Shown: positions 7,386 through 14,978 of the stretch, piece after piece | How positions within the stretch are numbered: the first letter of the stretch is position 1 | Layout: each line of letters begins with the position of its first letter | Source: an uncultured Bacteroides sp. | Lineage (GTDB): Bacteria > Bacteroidota > Bacteroidia > Bacteroidales > Bacteroidaceae | Direction: 5' to 3' | Length of the DNA stretch: 26,393 nucleotides | Assembly (NCBI RefSeq): GCF_910578895.1 | Contig: NZ_CAJTSC010000015.1 | Span: 1 to 26,393 of the forward strand | The notes under the pieces: generated by a model | Seen by the model: only the letters and a program-made list of their open reading frames with translations | The model's database searches: none | Told to the model about the DNA's origin: nothing | Made by a program: the position numbers and the translations under genes

Positions 7386-8128
7386 TACCTAAACTTATTC
7401 ATTACTGCTGGTTGAGCGGTGATGCAATCCCCGAGAAACTGCAACGTTGCATGGATAGCTGGAAGAAGCATCTTCCTGACTATGAATTTGTGTTGTGGGA
7501 TTTGAACCGTTTCGACATCCGTCGTTCCCTGTGGGTCCAACAGGCATTCGAGGCAAGGAAGTATGCTTTTGCCGCCGACTATATCCGTTTGTATGCCGTT
7601 TATCATTATGGTGGAATCTATATGGACATGGATGTGGAAGTGCTCCGTAGCTTTGATACGTTGCTGGATGCGGACTATATGTTCGGGTTGGAAACCGAAG
7701 AAGGGGTGGAAGCGGGCATTTTCGGAGCAAAACCATACAATCCTTACATTAAGAAATGTCTGGATTATTATGAGGGACGTACGTTCAGGAAGGCAGACGG
7801 AAGTTATGATATGCGGCCTTTGCCTGCTGTCATGTATGGGATATTGTCTGGCAATTATACCATATTGCCAAGGGCAACCGTATCGTTGGGTTCCGGTCTT
7901 GATGCGATGTCGCTTTTCCCGGTTGATTATTTTACGGCGAAGTCTTATGAGACAGGGAAAGTGAAAGTGACCAAGAATACATATACCATCCATCATTTTG
8001 CCGGTTCATGGGTGTCTCCGGTTGATAAGATCAAAGAGAGAATATACAAGTGGATTTCCAAAAACGTTTTTTTAGCTTGGATATATGATAATACGTATAA
8101 AAGAATAAAGAGATTGTGTCTGGACTGA
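7382..8128 (+). CDS. Glycosyltransferase family 32 (capsular polysaccharide synthesis protein)
   Basis: A sugar transferase of the DXD-containing GT32 family. The 248-residue protein has the typical opening IPKLIHYCWLSGDAIPEKL (2-20), YEFVLWD (34-40), the AADYIRLYAVYHYGGIYMD stretch (65-83) and the catalytic MDMD at 81-84. Near the end is the TIHHFAGSW motif, where the family has a conserved histidine and tryptophan. It overlaps the acetyltransferase by 4 nt. The final 100 nt become very AT-rich. It is the last gene before the reverse-strand relic. Confidence 0.92.
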   Translation: MIPKLIHYCWLSGDAIPEKLQRCMDSWKKHLPDYEFVLWDLNRFDIRRSLWVQQAFEARKYAFAADYIRLYAVYHYGGIYMDMDVEVLRSFDTLLDADYMFGLETEEGVEAGIFGAKPYNPYIKKCLDYYEGRTFRKADGSYDMRPLPAVMYGILSGNYTILPRATVSLGSGLDAMSLFPVDYFTAKSYETGKVKVTKNTYTIHHFAGSWVSPVDKIKERIYKWISKNVFLAWIYDNTYKRIKRLCLD

Positions 8129-8177
8129 TTGGCAGGCTGTTGTTTGCTTGTCGGATGAATTTTCAGTCTTTGTGTCT

Positions 8178-8611
8178 CTACAATTCTCTGTACTCCGCCA
8201 CCACATCAAAGCAAGGACATTCCTTCATCGGGTCCAGGTCGTGATGCCCCACTATGAGCGCTTGCGGAAACATCTGTTTCTGTTCGCGCAGCAGGGCGGC
8301 GAGCGCGGCTTTCTGTTCCGGTGTGCGGGTGTCGGCAGGGCGATGGTTGCTGTCCAATTGCAGATGTTCGTTTTCTGTTTTCCGCCTTCGAAACGCACGC
8401 ATACGGCAAAGCAGGGGCAAGATACCTTTTCGCGGGCTGCTGCGGCGGTTTGTTGCTGTTGCAGATAGTATCGGTGCTTTCGGGTATGTTCGGCCACTGC
8501 TTGGTTGCTACGTAGAAGGTCGATGACTGTCTGCAATGTGGATTCTGCGGGGCAGATGTCCGCATAGCCTTTGAAAAGGCTGGTTGCCCAAGGGTGGTGA
8601 CAGGGTGTCAC
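8178..8611 (-). pseudogene. Relic: VirE-type N-terminal fragment joined to amidase C-terminal fragment
   Basis: Reading leftward on the reverse strand, one frame gives TPCHHPWATSLFKGYADICP, then STLQTVIDLLRS and CPCFAVCVRFEGGKQ. This looks like the N-terminal domain of the VirE/BT4734 primase-like family. Around 8350-8370 the coding sense moves to another frame that reads RPADTRTPEQKAALAALLRE and then LIVGHHDLDPMKECPCFDV, ending YREL and a stop. The second part matches the C-terminal part of an N-acetylmuramoyl-L-alanine amidase, with its zinc-ligand-type GHHDL and CPCFDV. VirE-like, DUF4248, HU-like and amidase genes commonly occur together near Bacteroides capsule loci. I read this as a large internal deletion fusing the two ends of such a module. 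It is not functional. Confidence 0.75.
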
Positions 8612-8660
8612 GAACTATTGTCGGTGTTGATTTGAATTGTAAAAAAACAGTAACTGTACG

Positions 8661-9389
8661 ATGAAAACATTTGTCATAAATTTAAAACGTTCTACGGAGC
8701 GTAGGGAGTATATGGAAAAACAGCTGAAGGGCATGCCCTATCTGCAACCGGAGTTTGTAGAAGCCATAGACGGCCGCTTCATAAGCGAAGAAGAGCGCAG
8801 GCTGTTTTTTGACGATGAGGCGTTTTGGAAAAGAAATGCGGCAGCGGCGCGTCCCGGTGAGGTGGGGTGTACGCTCAGTCACCAGAAATGCTATCGGAAG
8901 ATTGTTGAAGATGGCGAACCGTATGTCCTGATTTTGGAGGACGATATCCGCATGCCCGATTGTAAGGATATGGAAAGTGTGGTGATGAAAATAGAGAGTC
9001 TGATGAGGACAGACGAGCCTTTGATAATCCTTCTGTCCGGCTGGTATTGGTATTGGGGCTCTGTGCCGTTGTCCGGCGATTACAGGCTGGCAACCGTGTA
9101 TGATGCTTTCCTTACACATTCTTATGCCATCAACCGGGCTGCCGCAAGAGTGCTGATAGAAGACAGACCTTCCATTACAGCCGATGACTGGGCATATATC
9201 CGCCGGAAGAATGTCTGCTTGCGTGCGGTGCTTCCTCACCTGATAGAACAGAATTGGGATGGAAATCTTGCCACTACGGTGAACGTGGAACCGAAGAAAC
9301 GTAAAAGTGCCGGTTGGTATGTGAGGAATGGCATCCGTCTTTCTGTGTTGAAGTTCTTGTCGTTGCGGGGATGCTTTGAAAAGGCATGA
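8661..9389 (+). CDS. Glycosyltransferase family 25 (LPS-type)
   Basis: A GT25 transferase acting on the capsule repeat unit. The 242-residue protein opens with KTFVINLKRSTERREYMEKQ (2-21), has AIDGR at 35-39, GEVGCTLSHQKCY at 66-78 and the acidic LEDDI at 92-96. All of these are hallmarks of the family that includes Haemophilus LPS galactosyltransferases. DDWAYI in the second half is a further family-like acidic element. The ATG at 8661 is the first after the relic region, and 272 nt separate it from the stop of its nearest intact neighbour before the relic starts being counted. Confidence 0.9.
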   Translation: MKTFVINLKRSTERREYMEKQLKGMPYLQPEFVEAIDGRFISEEERRLFFDDEAFWKRNAAAARPGEVGCTLSHQKCYRKIVEDGEPYVLILEDDIRMPDCKDMESVVMKIESLMRTDEPLIILLSGWYWYWGSVPLSGDYRLATVYDAFLTHSYAINRAAARVLIEDRPSITADDWAYIRRKNVCLRAVLPHLIEQNWDGNLATTVNVEPKKRKSAGWYVRNGIRLSVLKFLSLRGCFEKA

Positions 9390-9440
9390 ATGCCTTGCCA
9401 TGCATTTGAAGATATGTTGTTTGCTTAATTGGTTTTCACC

Positions 9441-10418
9441 ATGCCTAAAGTATCAGTCTTAATACCGGTATACAATGTGGAAAAGTATATCGAACGGTGT
9501 GCGCGTTCTTTGTTCGAACAGACATTGGACGACATTGAGTATGTTTTTGTGAACGATTGCACTCCGGATGAAAGTATGGAAATATTAAAAAATGTCATCG
9601 GGCGTTATCCCACACGGAGAAGTGCCGTCAAACTCATCAGCCACGAGCGCAACCGGGGTTTGGCAACGGCTCGCAACACGGGGCTTGCCGGGGCAACGGG
9701 CGAGTATGTGATCTGTTGCGACAGCGATGACTGGGTGGAGCCGGGGATGTATGAGTCCATGTATCGTGCTGCAAAAACGGCGGATGCCGATTTGGTGGTC
9801 TGCGGCTTCTACGATGAATATGCAAGGCATGCCATACCCCGGCAACAGGCGTTTCCGGACGATAACATAGAACGTGTCCGGCAGATGCTGTCCGGAAAGC
9901 TGCATTGCGGCACGTGGAATAAACTGGTGCGTAGAGACCTTTACGCGCGGAATGGCATCCGCTTTCCCGATGGGATAAATATGTGGGAGGATGTGTTGGC
10001 TATGATTCCGGTCTGTTATCATGCCGTCGACATAGCCTGTCTGCCGCAACCTTTCTATCATTACGTGCGGGACAACGGCGCGTCTTACACGAACGGCATG
10101 AAGGAGGCTTCGTTGCAGAACCTGATGGAAGCTGTGGAGGGGATAGGTGGCTTCTTGCGGGATAACGCTTTGTGCTGTCTGGAAGATGCCTTTTGTTGCC
10201 TGAAACTTACGGCAAAACTGAATTTGCTGTTGAACAGCAGCGGCGAACGGCAACGGGAGCGGAACAGGCTGTATCCCGAGACCGGACCTTTCATCTTGTC
10301 CTATTCGGCAGTGTCGCTGTATTGGCGCATTGCATTGAAACTGGCTTCCTGGAATTTTTTATACGGCTTCAATGCAATGAGCCGTGCAGGAAAGAAGTTG
10401 TGCTCGATAAAGAAATAG
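9441..10418 (+). CDS. Glycosyltransferase family 2
   Basis: A 325-residue GT-A type sugar transferase. It begins PKVSVLIPVYNVEKYIERCA, followed by VNDCTPDES (37-45), ERNRGLATARNTGL (69-82) and DSDDW (94-98). KLHCGTWNKLVRRDLY and the MWEDVL element are typical of the subgroup related to WaaV/EpsJ-like enzymes. ATG 9441 is preferred over a TTG 12 nt upstream because the protein then starts directly at the first strand of the fold. It ends 5 nt before the Wzy-like gene. Donor sugar unknown. Confidence 0.9.
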   Translation: MPKVSVLIPVYNVEKYIERCARSLFEQTLDDIEYVFVNDCTPDESMEILKNVIGRYPTRRSAVKLISHERNRGLATARNTGLAGATGEYVICCDSDDWVEPGMYESMYRAAKTADADLVVCGFYDEYARHAIPRQQAFPDDNIERVRQMLSGKLHCGTWNKLVRRDLYARNGIRFPDGINMWEDVLAMIPVCYHAVDIACLPQPFYHYVRDNGASYTNGMKEASLQNLMEAVEGIGGFLRDNALCCLEDAFCCLKLTAKLNLLLNSSGERQRERNRLYPETGPFILSYSAVSLYWRIALKLASWNFLYGFNAMSRAGKKLCSIKK

Positions 10419-10423
10419 GCGGA

Positions 10424-11695
10424 ATGGTGAAGACTGTCAACTTGTTTCTCCTTTTGTTCTGCTACGTGTTTGCTTTTTACATCGGTCCCGTAAGCGTCTC
10501 TTTGCTGATTGCGGTTCCCCTGTATGCCAAGGCGTTTTTGAAGAAGGAATTTGCGGAAGAGGTAACTTTTGTGTTGTCTACGGGGCTTTTGAAGGGCGCA
10601 TTGGCATGGTGGTTCGTATTGCTTTTTTTCTCTTTTCTGTATCCTGTGTTGTTTCTGACTTTTGACTACTCGTTTCTTCGGGTGACAGGTATGCAGGGAG
10701 TGCATTTTGCAGCCGCTGTTCCGGTATTGGCATATATCCGTTACAAAGGGTTCACGCAAGAGGAAACGGAGAAGTGCTTCATCGCTATATTTGTGGTCCA
10801 GACCTTTATACAGCTCATTGTATTGAACAGCGAGTTTCTGGGCAATGCGATACAGGCGTTCAACCGTTTCAACCCCGAAGACCTTACGGGAGCAGGAAGC
10901 AATATCCGGGGCAAGGCATTGTCTGCCGCCACCACTTATCACCTGACGTTGGCGTATGGTGTGTGTGTCATTGTATACATCAAGTGCCTGCTGAGCAAAC
11001 GGGCATCCTTGGGAAATATATGTATCGGTGTCTTGATTTTTGTCGGCATTTTCTTTGCGGGGCGTTCCGGTTTTGTGGCTTGCCTGATAGGGGCGGTCGG
11101 CTATCTGTTTTATAATAAAGACACCACGGTATGGCGTAAATTGGGGGTATGTGTAAAGATATTGTTGTTTCTGGCAATGGTTGTTTGCATGCTCCTGGCT
11201 GCATTGTCTGTTTGGGCGCCCGAGTTTTACGCACTGCTGACAGATACCATTCTTCCATACGCATTTGAGGTTTTCTATTCATTGGACAAATCGGGCACAG
11301 CGGAGACGGCTTCCACCAATCAGTTGGCGGAGATGTGGAAGTTGGATTTCAATCCGTTGGAGTTTGTCTTCGGTTCGGGGCGGTATTCCAATCCGGACGG
11401 GACGTATTACATGCATGTAGACCCCGGGTTGTTGAGGCATCTGTTGTTCATGGGAGTTCCGGGATATGCCGCCTTGGCTATCTATCAGTTGCGCCTTTTG
11501 CCGTTTTGGAAGATGGAGGGCAGAACTGGATATTACTGTAAATTGATACTGGTTTTTATATTTCTGTTGGATTTGAAAGGCTGTACTGTCGGGACTAATA
11601 AGTTTGTAATGGCGATAACCTTGTTACTCTCTTTTCTGTATCTGTATTTATCGGAGTCACATCCTGTTAAAGAAAAAAAACAAAATGAATTCTAA
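10424..11695 (+). CDS. O-antigen/capsule polymerase, Wzy-like membrane protein
   Basis: Probably joins repeat units in the periplasm. The 423-residue protein has about ten or more hydrophobic segments, starting with VNLFLLLFCYVFAFYIGP. A large hydrophilic loop lies in the last third (about 11230-11430, ending NPDGTYYMHVDP), the layout usual for Wzy proteins. Wzy sequences are too divergent for a firm match, so the call rests on topology and on being the only other polytopic gene in a locus with a flippase. An upstream in-frame start at 10172 would overlap the GT2 gene by about 250 nt and is rejected. It overlaps the following GT2 by 11 nt. Confidence 0.75.
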   Translation: MVKTVNLFLLLFCYVFAFYIGPVSVSLLIAVPLYAKAFLKKEFAEEVTFVLSTGLLKGALAWWFVLLFFSFLYPVLFLTFDYSFLRVTGMQGVHFAAAVPVLAYIRYKGFTQEETEKCFIAIFVVQTFIQLIVLNSEFLGNAIQAFNRFNPEDLTGAGSNIRGKALSAATTYHLTLAYGVCVIVYIKCLLSKRASLGNICIGVLIFVGIFFAGRSGFVACLIGAVGYLFYNKDTTVWRKLGVCVKILLFLAMVVCMLLAALSVWAPEFYALLTDTILPYAFEVFYSLDKSGTAETASTNQLAEMWKLDFNPLEFVFGSGRYSNPDGTYYMHVDPGLLRHLLFMGVPGYAALAIYQLRLLPFWKMEGRTGYYCKLILVFIFLLDLKGCTVGTNKFVMAITLLLSFLYLYLSESHPVKEKKQNEF

Positions 11696-12662
11696 TCCTT
11701 TTTTCTCTATTATTATCCCTTGTTATAATTGTATGGGGGTAATGCAGCGCGGGCTGGCTTCTTTGGAAAGGCAGCCTTTCACTGATTTCGAGGTCATATT
11801 CGTGGACGATTGTTCAACGGATGCCACTTATGCTTTTTTACAGGATTTTTGCCGGCGGACAAATCTGGATGCGCGTCTTGCCTGTACGGAAAAAAACAGT
11901 GGCCCGGGAAAGGCGAGGGAAGTGGGCATTTCTATTTCAACAGGTAAATATATCGCCTTTATGGATAGTGACGATTGGTATGACGACCGTTTCTTGCAGG
12001 AAATCTATCGGAGTTTGCAAACGGACAACTACGATGTGCTTTTTTTTGATTTTTATCGGAATTATAAGAGCGGCAAAAAGAGACATATAAAGTGTACCGC
12101 TCATCTGGGCGGGATTTCTTCTATGAACGAATATGTGGCTATGGCGTTTGATTCATTATGCGCTCTTATCGTAAAGTCGGATGTGGTAAAGAAAATAAAA
12201 ATGCCTTTTTTGTATAATTCCGAAGATGCGGCGGTGGTTCCGCTGTTGGTTGCCTTATCTCGCAAAGTGACGTATGTTCCCACACCGTTTTATAATTATT
12301 TGTACAGGGAACAGTCGCTTTCAACTTCTCAAGACAAACGTGTTTATCGGGGCTTTATAGACGCTTTCGAGTTCATTCATGAAAATATTCCTGTAGAGTT
12401 TCAGCAGGAAAAGGAATACAGGGGAATCCATCTGGTGCTGTATGGCGCTGTATTTAAGGCGATAGATGCGGGAGTTGCAAAGAGAGAGATAAAAGATATT
12501 GTATGTGCTTTTGAGAAGACTGTGCCTTTGTGGCATACTAATAAATATATGAAGTTTTTACCGCTGAGGAAACGTTTGTTCCTGCAGATGGTAAAAAGAC
12601 GTTGTTTCTTTTTCTTGTCTCTGTATGTCGCAATGCAGAGGTTTCTGCTACGTTTGAAATAA
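11685..12662 (+). CDS. Glycosyltransferase family 2
   Basis: A 325-residue GT2 enzyme. FFSIIIPCYNCMGVMQRGL opens the fold, DDCSTD is at 41-46, EKNSGPGKAREVGI at 69-82 and the metal-binding DSDDW at 94-98. The C-terminal half is basic and AT-rich, ending in a hydrophobic and aromatic stretch (CFFFLSLYVAMQRFLL) that may touch the membrane. It starts inside the end of the Wzy-like gene (11-nt overlap), so translation is probably coupled. The order Wzy then GT2 is common in this kind of locus. Linkage specificity is not readable. Confidence 0.9.
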   Translation: MNSNPFFSIIIPCYNCMGVMQRGLASLERQPFTDFEVIFVDDCSTDATYAFLQDFCRRTNLDARLACTEKNSGPGKAREVGISISTGKYIAFMDSDDWYDDRFLQEIYRSLQTDNYDVLFFDFYRNYKSGKKRHIKCTAHLGGISSMNEYVAMAFDSLCALIVKSDVVKKIKMPFLYNSEDAAVVPLLVALSRKVTYVPTPFYNYLYREQSLSTSQDKRVYRGFIDAFEFIHENIPVEFQQEKEYRGIHLVLYGAVFKAIDAGVAKREIKDIVCAFEKTVPLWHTNKYMKFLPLRKRLFLQMVKRRCFFFLSLYVAMQRFLLRLK

Positions 12663-12696
12663 AACATTCTTTTTTAATTTTAATTCAGAACAAATC

Positions 12697-13509
12697 ATGC
12701 TGACAGCATCCGTTGTAACGTTTCATACTTCGCGTAGCGATTTGAAACGATTGATAGACTGTGTCTTGCAGTCGCCTATTGATGTGTTTTTCATCATCGA
12801 CAACTCATCGAACGACAGTTTGCGTGAGTTCGCTTCATTGTCGGACAGGATTGTCTACATTTACAGTGATAACCTCGGCTTCGGCAGCGGGCACAACATT
12901 GCCGTCCGCCGGACGATAGAGCTGGGGGCGCAATATCACGCGGTGATAAATCCCGACATCTATTGGACGGGAGATGCGGTGACGCCGCTTGTGGATTTTA
13001 TGGATAAGCACGGGGATTGCGGCCTGGTGATGCCGAAGGTGCTCTATCCGAATGGTGACATCCAGTATCTGTGCAAGTTGTTGCCTACACCCATGGATTT
13101 GTTCGGAAGGAGATTTGTTCCTCTGAAGGCCTATCGGAAGAGGCACGACAGGCACTTCGAACTGCATCGCAGCGGATATGACAAGGTGATGGAAATACCT
13201 TCTTTGTCGGGGTGTTTCATGTTTATGCGGGTAGAGACGCTGAGGCGGACGGGAGGTTTCGATGAGCGTTTCTTTATGTATGCCGAGGACTTGGACTTGT
13301 GCCGCCGGATAGGGGAGGTGTCCAAAACCATGTTCTATCCTGGAGTTTCAATCTATCATGAATATGAGAAAGGCTCCTATAAGAATTGGAAACTGCTGCG
13401 GTATCACATTTGTTCTGTTGTGAAGTATTTCAACAAGTGGGGGTGGATGTTTGATGCGAAAAGGACCAGGATGAATAGGAAATGTATGGAACAGCTTGGA
13501 GCCTGTTAA
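12697..13509 (+). CDS. Glycosyltransferase family 2, rhamnosyltransferase-like (WbbL type)
   Basis: A 270-residue GT2 of the group that includes WbbL-type rhamnosyltransferases. Signs are ASVVTFHTSRSDLKRLIDCV at the start, IDNSSND (34-40), DNLGFGSGHNIAV (58-70), VINPDI (83-88) in place of the usual DSDD, SGCFMFMR, and GGFDERFFMYAEDLDLCRR. The MYAEDLDLC element with its ED is the likely metal and base region of this subgroup. The family resemblance makes a deoxysugar donor possible, but that is not established. It is the last glycosyltransferase of the locus, 156 nt before a small putative regulator. Confidence 0.9.
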   Translation: MLTASVVTFHTSRSDLKRLIDCVLQSPIDVFFIIDNSSNDSLREFASLSDRIVYIYSDNLGFGSGHNIAVRRTIELGAQYHAVINPDIYWTGDAVTPLVDFMDKHGDCGLVMPKVLYPNGDIQYLCKLLPTPMDLFGRRFVPLKAYRKRHDRHFELHRSGYDKVMEIPSLSGCFMFMRVETLRRTGGFDERFFMYAEDLDLCRRIGEVSKTMFYPGVSIYHEYEKGSYKNWKLLRYHICSVVKYFNKWGWMFDAKRTRMNRKCMEQLGAC

Positions 13510-13519
13510 AATATTGTGC

Positions 13520-13612
13520 CAGCCTTCTTTTCGAGGATGTTGTTCTTTTTCATGAGGAGCATAGCGGGCTATGCGATGAATAAAAAGAGGAAAACAGACC
13601 GGAAAGAAGCTG
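13520..13612. repeat. Nested imperfect palindrome at the 3' end of the capsule genes
   Basis: Three nested complementary pairs are visible: CAGCCTTCTTTTC (13520-13532) with GGAAAGAAGCTG (13601-13612); TGTTCTTTTTCAT (13541-13553) with the ATGAATAAAAAG region (13576-13587); and GCATAGC (13559-13565) with GCTATGC (13568-13574) around a GG loop. The outer pairs have mismatches. It could be a processed or regulatory RNA structure or an old repeat element. Confidence 0.5.
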
Positions 13613-13665
13613 AAAAAAACTTTTTGAAGAAAAGCTAAACAGGCTCTTAATATAAAATAATTTGT

Positions 13666-13908
13666 ATGGATGTCATGGATATGGATTACAAAGTTATCGA
13701 CACTCAAAAGATAATCGATTATATCGCCTCCTCTTCCGGCACGGTTTCCGTGGAAGACATCATCCGCCATGCGGGTGCCGACAAGTTGCGTGTATATCCT
13801 GCCTTGTTCGAACTGGAGCAGGGCGGATTTCTCGAAGTGGTGGAGCGTGAGGAACTCGGAGCGCCGTCGGCGGTCCGTAAGAGAGAGGATGGAACAGACG
13901 ACAGGTAA
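13666..13908 (+). CDS. Small winged-helix-like protein
   Basis: An 80-residue soluble protein. The core reads KIIDYIASSSGTVSVEDIIR, then HAGADKLRVYPALFELEQGG and FLEV. This follows the helix, helix-turn-helix and wing pattern of small winged-helix domains such as the C-terminal domain of DprA. The function is unknown; DNA binding or protein contact are both possible. In-frame ATGs occur at 13666, 13675 and 13681, and I keep the first. It is the last gene before the strong terminator and is therefore probably co-transcribed with the capsule genes, although it may belong to the core chromosome. Confidence 0.65.
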   Translation: MDVMDMDYKVIDTQKIIDYIASSSGTVSVEDIIRHAGADKLRVYPALFELEQGGFLEVVEREELGAPSAVRKREDGTDDR

Positions 13909-13930
13909 CGGCGGTTACTTTGTTTTAGGT

Positions 13931-13979
13931 GCAGCCGGGGCGCCCGTGATGAACGGGCGCTTCCGGCTGCTTTTGTTTT
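13931..13979 (+). terminator. Intrinsic terminator ending the capsule locus
   Basis: GCAGCCGG plus GCGCCCG on the left (13931-13946) pairs with CGGGCGC plus CCGGCTGC on the right (13954-13970), with a small internal mismatch and the loop TGATGAA. TTTTGTTTT follows directly. It lies between the last forward gene and the convergent nadK, and the T run is on the forward side only. Confidence 0.9.
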
Positions 13980-14005
13980 AATTCAAGCTCTCTTGCTTTT
14001 TCAAA

Positions 14006-14875
14006 TCACCGCACATCCGCCCCCCACATCATCTTGTTGCGCAGGGTGTCGAAGAAGATGTGGTTGAAGCGTTTCACCACTTTGATGGAGTAGTCGGCGC
14101 GGGCGATGGTGAGCCGCGTGGTCTCCTTGCACGATTCGCTCCGCCCGTCTATCGCCACGAGGAAGTTGTGGCTGCGGCTTTCCACATCAAGCGTTATCTC
14201 CCAGTCGTCGCAGATGACGATGGGGCGCACGTTCAGGCTGTGGGGGGCAACGGGGGTGATGGCGATGGTCTTGCTGTGGGGCACGATGACCGGGCCGCCT
14301 ACGCTCAGCGAGTATGCCGTAGAGCCTGTGGGCGTGGCAACTACCAGTCCGTCGGCCTGGTAGGTGGTGAGGTGCGCACCGTTGATGGCGGTGTGGATGC
14401 TGATCATGGACGAGCTGTCGCGTTTCAGTACGGCTATCTCGTTGAGGGCGTAGGGATATTCCATCGGCTGCCCGTCGTCGCGCTTCAGTTGCAGCACGCT
14501 GCGCTCCTCCACCTTGTAGCGGTGGTTGTAGATTTCATCGATTGTCTCTTCCATCTCCTCGGGCGAAATGTCGGCAAGGAAGCCGAGCCGCCCCGTGTTG
14601 ATGCCCAGGATGGGGATGTTCTTCTTGCCCACGCGGCTGGCGGCTTTCAGGAACGTGCCGTCGCCGCCCATGCTGATGACCATGTCGGCATGGAAGTCGT
14701 TGCCGTCGAACAGCTCGGCGGAGGGTATGTCGAGGTTCAGGTCGGAAGTCAGGAAGGAGTAGAACTCGCGGCAGATGCAGAGCTGCGCCTTGCGCTGTGC
14801 CAGCAGGCGGAAAAGGTTTTCGGCATGCGACGATTTCTTCGCCTGGTAGGTGTTTCCGAATATGGCAAATTTCAT
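14006..14875 (-). CDS. nadK: NAD kinase
   Basis: Phosphorylates NAD to NADP in the cytoplasm. The 289-residue protein has the signature GGDGT (70-74), NTGRLGFLAD (93-102), the NE pair at 145-146 that binds NAD, and DGLVVATPTGSTAYSLSVGG (175-194). Length and motif order are normal for the family. It is transcribed leftward, divergent from pdxJ, with 103 bp between the two starts. A reverse-strand TATTTTTG promoter motif lies just upstream. Its 3' end faces the capsule locus terminator, so it forms the chromosomal boundary of the capsule region. Confidence 0.98.
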   Translation of the reverse strand: MKFAIFGNTYQAKKSSHAENLFRLLAQRKAQLCICREFYSFLTSDLNLDIPSAELFDGNDFHADMVISMGGDGTFLKAASRVGKKNIPILGINTGRLGFLADISPEEMEETIDEIYNHRYKVEERSVLQLKRDDGQPMEYPYALNEIAVLKRDSSSMISIHTAINGAHLTTYQADGLVVATPTGSTAYSLSVGGPVIVPHSKTIAITPVAPHSLNVRPIVICDDWEITLDVESRSHNFLVAIDGRSESCKETTRLTIARADYSIKVVKRFNHIFFDTLRNKMMWGADVR

Positions 14876-14900
14876 AATTGTATGCTGCTTTTGTGAGGTG

Positions 14901-14908
14901 CAAAAATA
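14901..14908 (-). promoter_or_regulatory. Putative nadK promoter -7 element
   Basis: On the reverse strand the bases read TATTTTTG, an exact match to the Bacteroides -7 motif TAnnTTTG. A TTGG lies about 20 nt further upstream on the same strand, close to the expected -33 position. The motif is 26 nt before the nadK start codon. Confidence 0.6.
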
Positions 14909-14949
14909 GTTTTTTTCTCAGAATGCTGCCAACATATCGCTATTATTTG

Positions 14950-14957
14950 TACTTTTG
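14950..14957 (+). promoter_or_regulatory. Putative pdxJ promoter -7 element
   Basis: TACTTTTG matches TAnnTTTG exactly and lies 21 nt before the pdxJ ATG. No clear TTTG is seen at the expected -33 spacing. It would also drive exbB, which starts one base after the pdxJ stop. Confidence 0.55.
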
Positions 14958-14978
14958 CCCCAAACTATAGGTTGAATT

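Noticed and set aside
7070..7996. 308-residue reverse frame across the acetyltransferase and GT32 genes
   Set aside because: Both forward genes carry clear motifs; the reverse frame has none.
8148..8526. Forward-strand open frames across the relic
   Set aside because: The recognisable family sequence is on the reverse strand; the forward frames are its shadows.
10172..10423. Extended N terminus of the Wzy-like protein
   Set aside because: It would overlap the GT2 gene by about 250 nt and lacks a membrane-protein start; ATG 10424 fits 5 nt after the GT2 stop.
14060..14896. Long open frame on the forward strand across nadK
   Set aside because: It is the antisense shadow of nadK, which has a full set of family motifs; the forward reading has low-complexity composition and no family resemblance.
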